Shown here piece by piece: positions 16,099-24,965 of a DNA stretch of 64,000 bases (position 1 is its first letter; every line of letters starts with the position of its first letter). The stretch is from Methanoculleus marisnigri JR1. Lineage in GTDB: Archaea > Halobacteriota > Methanomicrobia > Methanomicrobiales > Methanoculleaceae. The stretch covers positions 862,695 through 926,694 of the forward strand of contig NC_009051.1 of assembly GCF_000015825.1 (NCBI RefSeq). Direction: 5' to 3'. Position numbers and translations under genes: made by a program. The notes beneath the pieces are model-generated. The model was not told the origin of the DNA. It was given only the letters and a program-made list of their open reading frames with translations, and made no database searches.

Positions 16099-18353
16099 AG
16101 GCGGTGTTCTCGCATCTCGGCAGATTCATCGCCGCCCGCCCGTATCTTGTCGCCGGCCTGGTTGTCTCGCTTCTGGTCTTCTCGGCGTACGGCGCTTCCT
16201 CAATCCGGATGGAGACGGGTATCGAGACATTCGTCGATACGGACTCTCCCGAAGGGATACTGCTTGACGGTTATACACGGGAATTCGGGACGGATCTGGT
16301 CTTCCTGATCGTCGAGTCGGACAACGTGCGGGACCCAGCTCTTCTACGTTACGTCGACACCCTCGGTGCGGATATCGCCGACGAACGCTACGTGACCGGG
16401 ACAAGGTCGCTTCCCGCGGCGATACGATCGGTGAACGGAGGTCGTATCCCCGGGACGGAGGCTGAAGTCGTCGAAACGATCTCCCGCCTCCCGCAGGAGG
16501 CCCGGGCACGTTACGTGCCTTTGGGGACGATGACGCTCCTCTTCGTCACCCTCGAGCCGGACCTCTCCGACGACGCCAGAAGCCGGGTTCTCGACACCCT
16601 TGAAACCATCGTCTCGATCTCGGCCCCGCCTCCCGGGGTGACCGTCTCAATCTCCGGCGATCCCGTATTCGACAGAGAGATGCGGGAGGCCATGAGCCGG
16701 GAGATGGGCATGCTGATAGCAATTGCGCTCGTCCTGATGGTCGCGGCAATCGGACTGCTTTTCAACCATGTCCGCCACCGCTTCCTTCCCGTGGGGATCA
16801 TCCTCTGCGGGGTGTTCCTGACGTTCGGCACTCTCGGGTTCTTCGATCTCCGGGTGACTTCGCCGGTCATCGGATCGTTTCCCGTGATCATCGGTCTCGG
16901 GATCGATTACGGGGTGCAACTCCAGTCGCGACTCCACGAAGAGATCCGGGACAGAAGCTTGCACGACGCAATCGTCGCCACGCTCTCTCACGCCGGTTCC
17001 GTCCACCTGGTCGCGATGTGCACGACTGCTCTTGGCTTTCTGGCCCTTCTCTTCTCTCCGGTCCCGATGATCCGGGACTTCGGGACCGCCTGCCTGATCG
17101 GCGTCGTCTCGTGTTTCCTGCTCGCGATCATCATCGTTCCTGCTTTCTTTGCCATCTTCGGCTACGGGAAGCGGGCAGGGGGCCGGCAGGGGCCGGCGGA
17201 CGCTCCGGAAACGGGAGCACTCGCGGGCTACAGCCGGTTCCTCGGCGGTCTGGCTGTCAGGGTGGCAAAACATCCGGTTCCTGTCATTCTCCTCTTTGCG
17301 CTCGTCGCCGTTGCTGGCATGCAGTACGACGACAGGATCGGAATCAACGTCGACCAGCAGTCCTTCGTCCCCGAGACCATGCCTGCACGGGTCACCCTCG
17401 AAAAGGTGGAGCGGGCGATCGGGGGGACGTCGACCGTGCCGGTGATGATCAGGGGGAGCGATATCCTCGATCCGGAGATTCTCGAATGGATCGACGCGTT
17501 TGGAACGTATGAGACGGAGCGTCGGGACGAGATCACCGCCCATACCGGCATCGCCACCCTTATCCGGGAGTATAACGGCGGGTCGCTCCCCGGATCCGCA
17601 ACCGAGATCGACGCGGTCGTCGCGCGTATCCCCGCCGAAGTCCGCGATGCATACCTGTCAGGCAATTCGGAGACGGTGATCGAGTTCGCGACGGTCGATA
17701 TGGAGATGGATGCGGTGAGCGCCCTCATCGACCGGCTCAGGAGCGACGTCGTCTGGCTCGAACCGCCGGCAGGACTGGATATTCAGCCCACGGGCAGATC
17801 GACGGTATACGGCGACCTCTACGACGGGATCGTCCTCTCAAAAAACCGGATGACCGTCCTCGGCCTCCTCCTGATCGCCATCTTCATGGTCGTCGTATAC
17901 CGCCGGTTCGACTCCCTGGCGCCGCTCCTTCCTGTCGTCATGATCATCGGGTGGAACAACCTGATCATGTATGCCCTCGATATCGCGTATACCCCGCTCA
18001 CGGCGTGTCTCGGTTCGATGACCATCGGCCTTGCGATGGACTATACGATCCTGATCCTCGAGCGGTGCAGGGAGGAGATGGGGAGAGGCCTGGAACTCTA
18101 TGAGGCCATACGCGAAGGTGTGACGAGGATCGGGATCCCCATCACCATATCCGGGCTGACGACGATATTCGGGTTCTCGTCCATGCTCGCGTCTTCGTTC
18201 TCTCTCGTCTCGGGGTTCGGGCAGACGACCGTGATCACGATATTCTTCTCGCTCGTCGGCGGCATCATCGTCATGCCCGCGGTCGTCGCCCTGGTGCTGC
18301 GCAGGGCTCCGGAGCCTTCCGGGCACCGGAGCGGGGCCGCGGCCGAAACATAG
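16095..18353 (+). CDS. RND superfamily exporter, MMPL/HAE3-like
   Basis: A 752-residue transporter with the internal duplication of the RND superfamily. Each half has one membrane helix (about residues 15-35 and 390-410), an extracellular loop domain of about 170 residues, then five more helices, giving 12 in total. The fourth-helix region of each half carries the acidic/Gly motif expected for proton coupling (GLGIDYGVQLQSR; GLAMDYTILILER). At this size it fits the largely archaeal HAE3 branch, related to MmpL and hopanoid transporters, which move lipids or other hydrophobic molecules outwards. It is under TetR control (two operators) and coupled to the preceding small gene. Confidence 0.88.
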   Translation: MKAVFSHLGRFIAARPYLVAGLVVSLLVFSAYGASSIRMETGIETFVDTDSPEGILLDGYTREFGTDLVFLIVESDNVRDPALLRYVDTLGADIADERYVTGTRSLPAAIRSVNGGRIPGTEAEVVETISRLPQEARARYVPLGTMTLLFVTLEPDLSDDARSRVLDTLETIVSISAPPPGVTVSISGDPVFDREMREAMSREMGMLIAIALVLMVAAIGLLFNHVRHRFLPVGIILCGVFLTFGTLGFFDLRVTSPVIGSFPVIIGLGIDYGVQLQSRLHEEIRDRSLHDAIVATLSHAGSVHLVAMCTTALGFLALLFSPVPMIRDFGTACLIGVVSCFLLAIIIVPAFFAIFGYGKRAGGRQGPADAPETGALAGYSRFLGGLAVRVAKHPVPVILLFALVAVAGMQYDDRIGINVDQQSFVPETMPARVTLEKVERAIGGTSTVPVMIRGSDILDPEILEWIDAFGTYETERRDEITAHTGIATLIREYNGGSLPGSATEIDAVVARIPAEVRDAYLSGNSETVIEFATVDMEMDAVSALIDRLRSDVVWLEPPAGLDIQPTGRSTVYGDLYDGIVLSKNRMTVLGLLLIAIFMVVVYRRFDSLAPLLPVVMIIGWNNLIMYALDIAYTPLTACLGSMTIGLAMDYTILILERCREEMGRGLELYEAIREGVTRIGIPITISGLTTIFGFSSMLASSFSLVSGFGQTTVITIFFSLVGGIIVMPAVVALVLRRAPEPSGHRSGAAAET

Positions 18354-18431
18354 CCCGGCCTGCCTCCCATCCCCCGGCTGCAAATCTATTTGGTTGATAA
18401 GCGGCCAGGAGGTGGATGCAGGAGACCCAGA

Positions 18432-19376
18432 ATGAAGCGAAAGATCATCGATATCGACGAGGAGAAATGCACCGGGTGCGGGCTCTGCATACCCGACTGC
18501 CCGGAAGGAGCGCTTCAGATCATCGACGGGAAGGCAAGGCTCGTGAGCGACCTCTTCTGCGACGGACTCGGCGCCTGTATCGGGACGTGCCCGGAGGGGG
18601 CGATCTGCGTCGTCGAACGGGAGGCCGGGCCGTATGACGAGCGGGCGGTGATGGAAAAGATCGTACCGCAGGGAGAAGGGGTCATCAGGGCGCATCTCGA
18701 GCACCTCCTCGGCCACGGGGAGGAGGGGCTGTACCGCGAGGCCGTCGACTACCTGAACGAGAATGCTGTCCCGGTTCCACAGCACGAGACCGCCGGGGGC
18801 GGTGCGGCATGCCCGGGTTCCGCTGCGGTGAGCCTTCCGCGAGGGGAGACTGCGGAGGCTGAACGTGCCGGGCGGATAGAGTCGGAACTGAGGCAATGGC
18901 CGGTCCAGTTGCAACTCATGAACCCCGCAGCTTCGTACTTCGACGATTCGGATCTTCTCGTCTCCGGGGACTGCGTTCCTTTTGCATACGCGGATTTCCA
19001 CCGCGACTTTCTGCGCGATAAGGTCGTGATCCTCTTCTGCCCGAAACTGGATTCGGACGTCGAGGGCTACGTCACGAAACTCACGGAAATATTCTCGCGG
19101 CATGCGATCCGCTCGATCACCGTCCTGCACATGGAGGTGCCCTGCTGCAGCGGGGTGCGCTACGTCGTGGATCAGGCGCTGGAACGCTCGGGAAAGGAGA
19201 TCCCGGTAAAAGAGCATACCATACTGATCAGCGGGAGGGTCGCGGAGGAGGGGGAGAGGACGATTCAGCAACGGGGTTCCGGGATGGGTCACGGCCCCGG
19301 ACCCGGCCTTACCGGCGTGAGACGTACCGGCTCCCCTTCAGGTAAAACCGGAGAGGGAGGTCCGCCGCCTTCGTGA
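18432..19376 (+). CDS. Two-cluster [4Fe-4S] ferredoxin-domain protein
   Basis: A 314-residue protein. The N-terminal 60 residues are an 8Fe ferredoxin: CTGCGLCIPDCP followed by a second, slightly changed site CDGLGACIGTCP. The rest is a domain of about 200 residues with cysteines near residues 220-240 (FCPKLD, PCCSG), seen in methanogen iron-sulfur proteins of unknown role. GGAG lies about 9 bases before the ATG. It sits 78 bases after the RND gene and may belong to that operon. Its last 68 bases overlap the convergent glycosylase gene, and the final 30 residues are Gly/Pro-rich and probably not conserved. Confidence 0.75.
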   Translation: MKRKIIDIDEEKCTGCGLCIPDCPEGALQIIDGKARLVSDLFCDGLGACIGTCPEGAICVVEREAGPYDERAVMEKIVPQGEGVIRAHLEHLLGHGEEGLYREAVDYLNENAVPVPQHETAGGGAACPGSAAVSLPRGETAEAERAGRIESELRQWPVQLQLMNPAASYFDDSDLLVSGDCVPFAYADFHRDFLRDKVVILFCPKLDSDVEGYVTKLTEIFSRHAIRSITVLHMEVPCCSGVRYVVDQALERSGKEIPVKEHTILISGRVAEEGERTIQQRGSGMGHGPGPGLTGVRRTGSPSGKTGEGGPPPS

Positions 19377-19887
19377 TCCCGACCCGGGTCGTCTGTACAA
19401 TATTTTCCGGCTGGAGTTCCGGGGGGTTCGCGGGTGACCGGACCTGGAGCGGGCCGTCGCGAAGGGAGGTTCCGTTCAGGTCCATGGTGATGCCGAGTGC
19501 CTGCGTCAGTTTCCCCGGCCCGCTCGCGAGCGAGAGGGGGTCGTCCGTCCCCCGCCGCGCCTGCATCAGGTCGAGCCCGACAACCGGCTCGAGTGCCCGG
19601 ACGAGGACGGCCTCCCCCGCGCCCTCCGTCCCCGTCACGACGTTGACGCAGGTGTGCAGGCCGTAGATCCGGTAGACGTAAGCGTGGCCTGCCGGGCCGA
19701 ACATAACCCGGTTCCTCTTCGTCGTGCCGCGGTAGGAGTGGGCCGCCGGGTCACCCCGGAGGTAGGCTTCGACCTCGACTATCCGGCCCGCCGTCGTCAC
19801 CTCTTCGCGGTGGACGAGCAGGCATCCCAGCAGGTCTTTTGCGACGGTTACGGTATCCCGTTCGTAGAATGCAGCCGGAAGGGTCAT
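19309..19887 (-). CDS. 3-methyladenine DNA glycosylase, AAG/MPG family
   Basis: A 192-residue member of the AAG family. Conserved features are DLLGCLLV (18-25), the catalytic Glu in VEVEAYLRGDPAAHSYRG (38-55), the base-pocket Tyr in AYVYRIYGLH and the ending SGPGKLTQALGI. It removes alkylated purines and hypoxanthine by base flipping. The length fits the short prokaryotic form. Together with AlkD at 12101-12814 the window encodes two unrelated enzymes for alkylated bases. The 3' end overlaps the ferredoxin gene on the other strand. Confidence 0.9.
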   Translation of the reverse strand: MTLPAAFYERDTVTVAKDLLGCLLVHREEVTTAGRIVEVEAYLRGDPAAHSYRGTTKRNRVMFGPAGHAYVYRIYGLHTCVNVVTGTEGAGEAVLVRALEPVVGLDLMQARRGTDDPLSLASGPGKLTQALGITMDLNGTSLRDGPLQVRSPANPPELQPENIVQTTRVGITKAADLPLRFYLKGSRYVSRR

Positions 19888-20167
19888 GGAGGTTCTCTTC
19901 TCCCTGAAAGGTCTCTTTCCGCCAGCCCATCAAATTTCCGGGTAACGGTCGCCGGCGTTGGGGGCCCGGGGTTGGTATGTCCGCAGGCCCAAAGGTATAT
20001 AGGCTGGCATACCCATGCCGTTCACCCCCCCTTAGGGGATTGGGCAGCAAACGACCGCGAAAACCCGTCTCGAATGTCCATGGAGGATGGGGCGCTAAGG
20101 CGGCCTGACGGCAGCCCGGCGGTGGTGCGGTCGGATGAAATGACTGGCAGTATGGAGGTAGAAACGC

Positions 20168-20755
20168 ATGAATGGATTCAGGTGGGCTATTGCCGTGCTC
20201 CTGGTGGCCTCTCTCGTGGGGCTGGCCTGGGGTCAGGTAATGCCTATGGATAACCAGACTCCGGCGGGAGAGAACGTTACTCCTTCAGTGGACGAAAATG
20301 TCACTCCCACGATTAACGTAACGATGAACCAGACGCTCGAGGGCAACGCGACCGTCGCGAACGTCACCATCGATGAAGTCGTGAGCGATGGTCCCGGGTG
20401 GCTCGTCATCCATAACAACCTGTTCGGCCATCTCGGAGGGGTGATAGGTTTCTCACAGGTCGACCCCGGCACGAACAGCAATGTCACGGTCACGATAGAT
20501 ACTCACGTCGCCATCGACCGGCTCTCCGCCGAGCTCCACAAGGATCTCGGTCAAGAGGGTGTCTTTGAGTATCCGGTTATCGATGGCCCGCAGATGGCCG
20601 ACGGTCAGCCGGTGACGGCGAACATCAGCGTCACGGCTGAGAATTTTACGGTCAACAACCTGACGGAACTTGCCGGTAATCAGACCCGGTTGCTGGATCA
20701 GAACCGGACACCGGACCTGATCCGGAACCAGACCCGGGATCCGACGCTGATGTAG
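20168..20755 (+). CDS. Secreted DUF7282-like surface protein
   Basis: A 195-residue secreted protein. A signal peptide covers about residues 1-22 and ends near LAWGQ. The mature part has about 15 Asn-X-Ser/Thr sequons, which suggests heavy N-glycosylation. The core from about residue 65 (VSDGPGWLVIHNN, then VTVTIDTHVAIDRLSAELHKDLGQEGVFEYP) fits the DUF7282 beta domain found in archaeal surface proteins. GGAGG lies about 10 bases before the ATG. A TATA-like AGGTATATAGG at about 19991-20001 is the nearest promoter, giving a long leader of about 150 bases. A possible structured RNA follows the stop. Confidence 0.75.
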   Translation: MNGFRWAIAVLLVASLVGLAWGQVMPMDNQTPAGENVTPSVDENVTPTINVTMNQTLEGNATVANVTIDEVVSDGPGWLVIHNNLFGHLGGVIGFSQVDPGTNSNVTVTIDTHVAIDRLSAELHKDLGQEGVFEYPVIDGPQMADGQPVTANISVTAENFTVNNLTELAGNQTRLLDQNRTPDLIRNQTRDPTLM

Positions 20756-20769
20756 ATGCTCCGCCGGTG

Positions 20770-20891
20770 GGCGGGAATCCGTGTCGAGGAGCGGTGGGGG
20801 ATAGGCTCCTCCTGCCTGGCACAGTTGTCTTCGCAGAGCCCGGCGGGTGATACGCGGTCTCCCGATCGCTGGAAGACTCCGGATTCCCGCC
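20770..20891 (+). ncRNA. Candidate structured RNA, three-way junction
   Basis: Three nested helices can be drawn. P1 pairs 20770-20781 with 20880-20891 (12 perfect pairs). P2 pairs 20786-20792 with 20805-20811 (7 perfect pairs, 12-base loop). P3 pairs 20827-20832 with 20872-20877, continuing inward as CAG/CTG after a one-base bulge (9 pairs). Strand is inferred from the oligo-T hairpin downstream on the plus strand. It could be a separate RNA or the 3' untranslated region of the gene ending at 20755. It matches no RNA family that I recognise. Confidence 0.4.
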
Positions 20892-20934
20892 TGCAGGAGG
20901 GGTAGTTCACCGCAAGCGGAAGCCACCGTTGACA

Positions 20935-20960
20935 ACAGGCCTCTCTCCTGTGGTGTTTTT
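20935..20960 (+). terminator. Possible hairpin and oligo-T terminator
   Basis: ACAGG (20935-20939) pairs with CCTGT (20947-20951), followed by five T residues at 20956-20960. It would end transcripts from the gene at 20168 and its 3' structure. Confidence 0.4.
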
Positions 20961-21060
20961 CCCATCGACCCCACTGAAGCGACCTAACGATTAAATACCG
21001 GGGGGACCACAAGGAATACTGTTACTACCCTATAGCACCCCTCATCAGGAGGTTTTGGAT

Positions 21061-21462
21061 ATGAAGAAAGGATTTGCAATCGATATTGAAACAGAGACCG
21101 TAAAGAACACCGAATTCCGAAGGGTTCTTTATACGAGCAATTTCAGCCAGCTCGTGCTGATGCGCCTGAAGCCCGGTGAGGAGATCGGCGCGGAGGTGCA
21201 TGACGACGTCGACCAGTTCTTCCGGTTCGAGGAAGGGGAAGGAGTTGTCGTGATCGACGGCGTGGAGAACGCCGTCAAGGACGGCAGCGCCGTGATCGTG
21301 CCGAACGGCGCGAACCACAACGTGATAAACACCTCAAAGACCGCCGACCTCAAACTCTACACGATCTACTCTCCGCCGGAGCACCGGGACAAGGTCGTGC
21401 ACAAGACCCGCGCAGAGGCCATGGGGGACGAAGAGCACTTCGACGGGAAGACGACGGAGTGA
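21061..21462 (+). CDS. Cupin-domain protein
   Basis: A 133-residue single-domain cupin. The first cupin motif is recognisable (GEEIGAEVHDDVDQFFRFEEG), but the second His of the usual HxH pair is replaced (VHDD). The second motif is VPNGANHNVIN with its His. The family includes metal-binding enzymes and sugar-binding proteins; a precise role cannot be given. AGGAGG lies 8 bases before the ATG at 21061, so this start is preferred over the TTG at 21055. A TATA-like GATTAAATAC at about 20990-20999 would start transcription near 21020. Confidence 0.85.
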   Translation: MKKGFAIDIETETVKNTEFRRVLYTSNFSQLVLMRLKPGEEIGAEVHDDVDQFFRFEEGEGVVVIDGVENAVKDGSAVIVPNGANHNVINTSKTADLKLYTIYSPPEHRDKVVHKTRAEAMGDEEHFDGKTTE

Positions 21463-21499
21463 TTCTCTCAGAATCGCTCTAAAACCGGATCTCTTTTTT
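21461..21499 (+). terminator. Terminator after the cupin gene
   Basis: GATTCT-CTC-AGAATC (21461-21475) forms a perfect 6-base hairpin that overlaps the stop codon, and six T residues follow at 21494-21499. Confidence 0.5.
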
Positions 21500-21527
21500 G
21501 TAGTTACGGTTAAAGGCCAGGATGCCT

Positions 21528-21794
21528 TCAGTCCTCCCGCTCGATCTCGCCGCCCGCCTCCCGGATCGTTCCCTCGATATGCTCCAGGAGGGCGGTGTCG
21601 TGGGTGGCGAAGTCGAGCATGGGAAAACCCGCCACGAGGGGGATGGGCTTGAAGATCGCAAGCGGCGCTTCTCCGCTTCTCTCCGGGTTCTCGCCCGGGG
21701 CGATGACGGCGGTCGTCCCGTCGCCCCAGACGGCGAGATTCCCGTATCCCTGTGCATCCCAGATCTTCTGGATGAGCTCGCGTGTATGCAGCAT
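21528..21794 (-). CDS. Small conserved-looking protein, function unknown
   Basis: An 88-residue protein starting at the ATG at 21794, where the translation turns into ordinary protein sequence (LHTRELIQKIWDAQGYGNLAV). It has an alternating strand pattern, no membrane segment and an acidic end (EIERED). Longer in-frame starts give low-complexity Arg/Pro-rich sequence that is a shadow. GGGGACAG lies before the start. The gene is 86 bases downstream of the AI-2E gene on the same strand and may be in its operon. No family recognised. Confidence 0.6.
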   Translation of the reverse strand: MLHTRELIQKIWDAQGYGNLAVWGDGTTAVIAPGENPERSGEAPLAIFKPIPLVAGFPMLDFATHDTALLEHIEGTIREAGGEIERED

Positions 21795-21880
21795 TTTCTG
21801 TCCCCGGACAAGATGGCGCGGGACGAGGGCATCAACCTTCCGGCACGGCAACGGGGAAAAGATGAGCGGGTTTTCTTTCC

Positions 21881-22969
21881 CTACTCGACCGGTGGCGCGT
21901 CGGTTTCCCGGGTTTCCACAGGGGGCGTTCGCTCTCCTGTAAAGAGGTGGTCGACGCCGAGAAGCGTGTTCACCCATGCCCAGTCGTCGCTGAACTGGAA
22001 GATCATCAGGACGATGAGGGTGAGCGGAACGGCAAAGATCATTCCGGCAATGCCGAGCGCCCATCCCCAGAAGATGACCGAGAGAACGACCACGAGGGCG
22101 GGGATGTCGAAACGCCTCGATGCAAAGTGCGCGAAGATCGGGTTCTCCACCAGCGCATTCAAGATCGCGACGGCTGCAATCACCGCGACCGCGCCCCAGA
22201 TCCCGAACTGCAGCCAGGCAAAGAAGATCGCCGGGAGTGCCGCGACGACCAGGCCGATGTAGGGGATGTAGGAGAGGAGAAACGTCAGTATCCCCCAGAG
22301 TACTGCCGCGTGCACCCCCATGACCCAGAGGAACGCGCCGAAGAGGAAGCCGTGGACGAGGTTTGCCTCGGTCCTGACGATGACGAAGTCGATCAGGAAC
22401 CTGCTCATGCGGGAGAACGCCTCGACGGTCTCGGGTCTGTTCCCTGTCACCTTCCGTATGCGCCCGGGCATCCGCGGCGCCTCAAGGAGCATGAATATTG
22501 TCGTTACCGCTATGAAGAAGAGGTATAGCAGGAGATCCGCGATACTGATGGCTGATGAAGAGAGGAACCCCGCGAATCCCTGCAGGTTCACCGAAGACGG
22601 TGAGAACGAACCCGTGTCGATCCCGTACCTGTCCAGGTGGGCGAGGACCTCCGATAATCTGGCGGTCAACTCCTGCTGGTAGAGGGGGATGGCCGAGACC
22701 AGGTTCTCGAACGAGAAGAAGACGAGGTAGCACATCAGCAGGACGGCAAGGCAGGCGATAATGGTGACCACACCGACGGCGGCGCCCTCGGGCAGTCCCC
22801 TCGACTGGAGGGCTTTCGCCGCGGGATACACGATCATGGCGAGGATCATCGATACGGCGATGATGGTGATGATATATGCGATCGCCTGGATTCCTATGAT
22901 GAGAAATACTACTGCCGTCAGCAGAAGTATGGTGCTCACGTGCCTGGGAAAAACCGGGGTTTCTGTCAT
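21881..22969 (-). CDS. AI-2E family transporter (PerM-like permease)
   Basis: A 362-residue integral membrane protein with about eight helices: two hydrophobic pairs near the N-terminus (about residues 12-55 and 62-88), a soluble stretch at about 90-150, then the long C-terminal set including the family region LSYIPYIGLVVAALPA. The AI-2E exporter family includes TqsA and Na+/H+ antiporters; the substrate here is not known. A TATA-like TTGATATAGT on the minus strand at about 22995-23003 gives a short leader before the ATG at 22969. Confidence 0.85.
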   Translation of the reverse strand: MTETPVFPRHVSTILLLTAVVFLIIGIQAIAYIITIIAVSMILAMIVYPAAKALQSRGLPEGAAVGVVTIIACLAVLLMCYLVFFSFENLVSAIPLYQQELTARLSEVLAHLDRYGIDTGSFSPSSVNLQGFAGFLSSSAISIADLLLYLFFIAVTTIFMLLEAPRMPGRIRKVTGNRPETVEAFSRMSRFLIDFVIVRTEANLVHGFLFGAFLWVMGVHAAVLWGILTFLLSYIPYIGLVVAALPAIFFAWLQFGIWGAVAVIAAVAILNALVENPIFAHFASRRFDIPALVVVLSVIFWGWALGIAGMIFAVPLTLIVLMIFQFSDDWAWVNTLLGVDHLFTGERTPPVETRETDAPPVE

Positions 22970-23192
22970 CCTGAGTGACGTGTTTTAACGGAAACTATAT
23001 CAATCCCGCGAAACACTGCGGAGCCGACGAGAGCGGTGGAGATCCGTCCATGGCGTTCATTTCCTCATCCGTCGGCGTACTGAAGACGATGCTGTCGCCT
23101 GGCGAGCCCGGAGGACAGAATGCACAAGAATATCCGCTCGAACGATCGAAGAGTCAATATTAAGGCACCGTAAGCACAATTCGTATGCACTG

Positions 23193-24686
23193 ATGATACT
23201 CACCCTCGAACTCATGCTCGTCGGCATAGCGTTGCTCTTCCTGATCAGCATCGTTGCAAACAAGTTTTCAGAGCGGCTCGGCGTCCCTGCACTTCTCATC
23301 TTCCTCGTCGTCGGGATGCTCGCGGGTTCCGAGGGTCCGGGCGGCATTCCGTTCGACGACCCTGCGATTGCGCAGATCATCGGGATTGTTGCACTTGCAT
23401 ACATCCTCTTCTCCGGCGGTCTCGACACCCGGTGGGAGCAGATCCAGCCTATCCTCTGGCCGGGCATCGCCCTCTCCACGGTCGGCGTTGTTCTGACCGC
23501 AAGCCTGCTCGGCGGGTTTGCCGTTCTGGTCTTCGGTTTTTCCCCGCTGACGGGCCTTCTCCTCGGTTCGGTCGTCGCGTCCACCGATGCTGCGGCGGTC
23601 TTTTCGGTTCTGCGGACGGCAAGGGCACGCCTCCAGGGAAACCTGCGGCCGCTGCTCGAGCTTGAGTCGGGGAGCAACGATCCCGTGGCCGTCCTTCTCA
23701 CCATCGGTATCATCGGCGTGATCCTTATCCCGGGCACGTCGCTACTCGCCGTCGTCCCGATGTTCGTGCAGCAGATGGCGGTCGGGGGCCTGTTCGGCTA
23801 CGGGATGGGGCATGCCGTCGTTTTCCTCATCAACCGTCTCAAGCTGGAGTTCGAGGGGTTGTATCCGGTGCTCAGCCTCACGATGGTGCTGCTGACCTAC
23901 GGCCTGACCGCCACCCTCGGAGGAAACGGATTCCTCGCGGTTTACATAGCCGGGCTGATCATGGGCAACAGCATCGTCCTTCATAAAAAGAGCCTGATCC
24001 GGTTCCACGACGGGATCGCGTGGCTGATGCAGATCGTGATGTTCCTTGCGCTCGGCCTGCTCGTCTTCCCCTCGTCTCTCCTGCCGGTGGCCGTTCCCGG
24101 TATTCTCGCAGCCCTCTTCCTGCTCCTGGTCGCACGGCCGGTCGCCGTCATGATCACGCTGCTCCCCTGGAAGATGCCGATCAGAGAGAAGGCCCTGATC
24201 TCCTGGGTGGGGCTGCGGGGAGCCGTCCCGATCATCCTCGCGACCTATCCGCTTGTTGCGGGTGTGCCGAACGCAGAGGCGATCTTCAACCTCGTCTTCT
24301 TCATCGTCCTCGTCTCGGCGCTGGTTCACGGGACGTCGATCCCCTCCGTCGCCCGTTGGCTCGGCCTCGCCGCCCCGCTCGAGGAGACGCGCAAACTCTC
24401 CCGGGAGTTCGACGTGAACCCCGATACCCCGAGCGAGCTGCTCGAACTGGTCATCCCTCCGGACGCCTCGGCGGTGGGAAAACAGGTCGTCGACCTCGGG
24501 TTGCCGAAGGGCGCCCTCATCATCCTGATGCAGAAAGGAGACGAACGGTTTGTCCCGGGCGGCAGCACCGTCATCGAGGCCGGAGATACGCTTCTCTTCC
24601 TGACGACCGGGGACCTTGCGGACACCGTCCGCACCAGGCTTCTCTGCAGAGAGGAGCCGGAGGACGTTCCCGGCCCTGATGCCTGA
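23193..24686 (+). CDS. CPA1-type K+/Na+:proton antiporter with TrkA-C domain
   Basis: A 497-residue antiporter. Residues 1-390 form about 12-13 membrane helices of the NhaP2/CvrA type, with the ion-binding segments STDAAAV and ESGSNDP in the central helices. Residues 410-490 form a cytoplasmic TrkA-C domain (ELVIPPDASAVGKQVVDLGLP), which in relatives binds a regulatory ligand. It should exchange K+ or Na+ for H+ in osmotic and pH control. An AATATTAAGG box at about 23155-23164 lies about 30 bases before the ATG at 23193. Confidence 0.9.
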   Translation: MILTLELMLVGIALLFLISIVANKFSERLGVPALLIFLVVGMLAGSEGPGGIPFDDPAIAQIIGIVALAYILFSGGLDTRWEQIQPILWPGIALSTVGVVLTASLLGGFAVLVFGFSPLTGLLLGSVVASTDAAAVFSVLRTARARLQGNLRPLLELESGSNDPVAVLLTIGIIGVILIPGTSLLAVVPMFVQQMAVGGLFGYGMGHAVVFLINRLKLEFEGLYPVLSLTMVLLTYGLTATLGGNGFLAVYIAGLIMGNSIVLHKKSLIRFHDGIAWLMQIVMFLALGLLVFPSSLLPVAVPGILAALFLLLVARPVAVMITLLPWKMPIREKALISWVGLRGAVPIILATYPLVAGVPNAEAIFNLVFFIVLVSALVHGTSIPSVARWLGLAAPLEETRKLSREFDVNPDTPSELLELVIPPDASAVGKQVVDLGLPKGALIILMQKGDERFVPGGSTVIEAGDTLLFLTTGDLADTVRTRLLCREEPEDVPGPDA

Positions 24687-24912
24687 TGCCGCGTGGGGGG
24701 CGCAAACGCCGCCCGGAACCGGACGGAACCCCTTCGCCTGCACTGCATCTGTTCTGTGGCGGAATCTTTGAGGGGGCACTGGTGGGGCGAGGTTATCGCC
24801 GTACTCCCGCGAGGGTATCCCCGGAGGGATCCGGCCGGTCACCGGACAGTCCCGACTTCTGGTTTCCCGGGTTTTTCCCCGAGATCCGCCCGGTGCAACC
24901 TGACATACAATG

Positions 24913-24941
24913 GTTTTATAATAATATTTATATATAATGTG
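24913..24941 (+). promoter_or_regulatory. AT-rich promoter of the PKD-repeat gene
   Basis: A run of overlapping TATA elements (TTTATAATAATATTTATAT) in otherwise GC-rich DNA, about 25-50 bases before the ATG at 24966. It is among the most AT-rich stretches of the window, which suggests a strong promoter. Confidence 0.6.
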
Positions 24942-24965
24942 TCGTTTACTCCACCCGGGGATTGT

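Noticed and set aside
22975-23163. Plus-strand 62-codon frame before the antiporter gene
   Set aside because: It overlaps the promoter regions of both flanking genes, has no start signals and shows no recognisable sequence.
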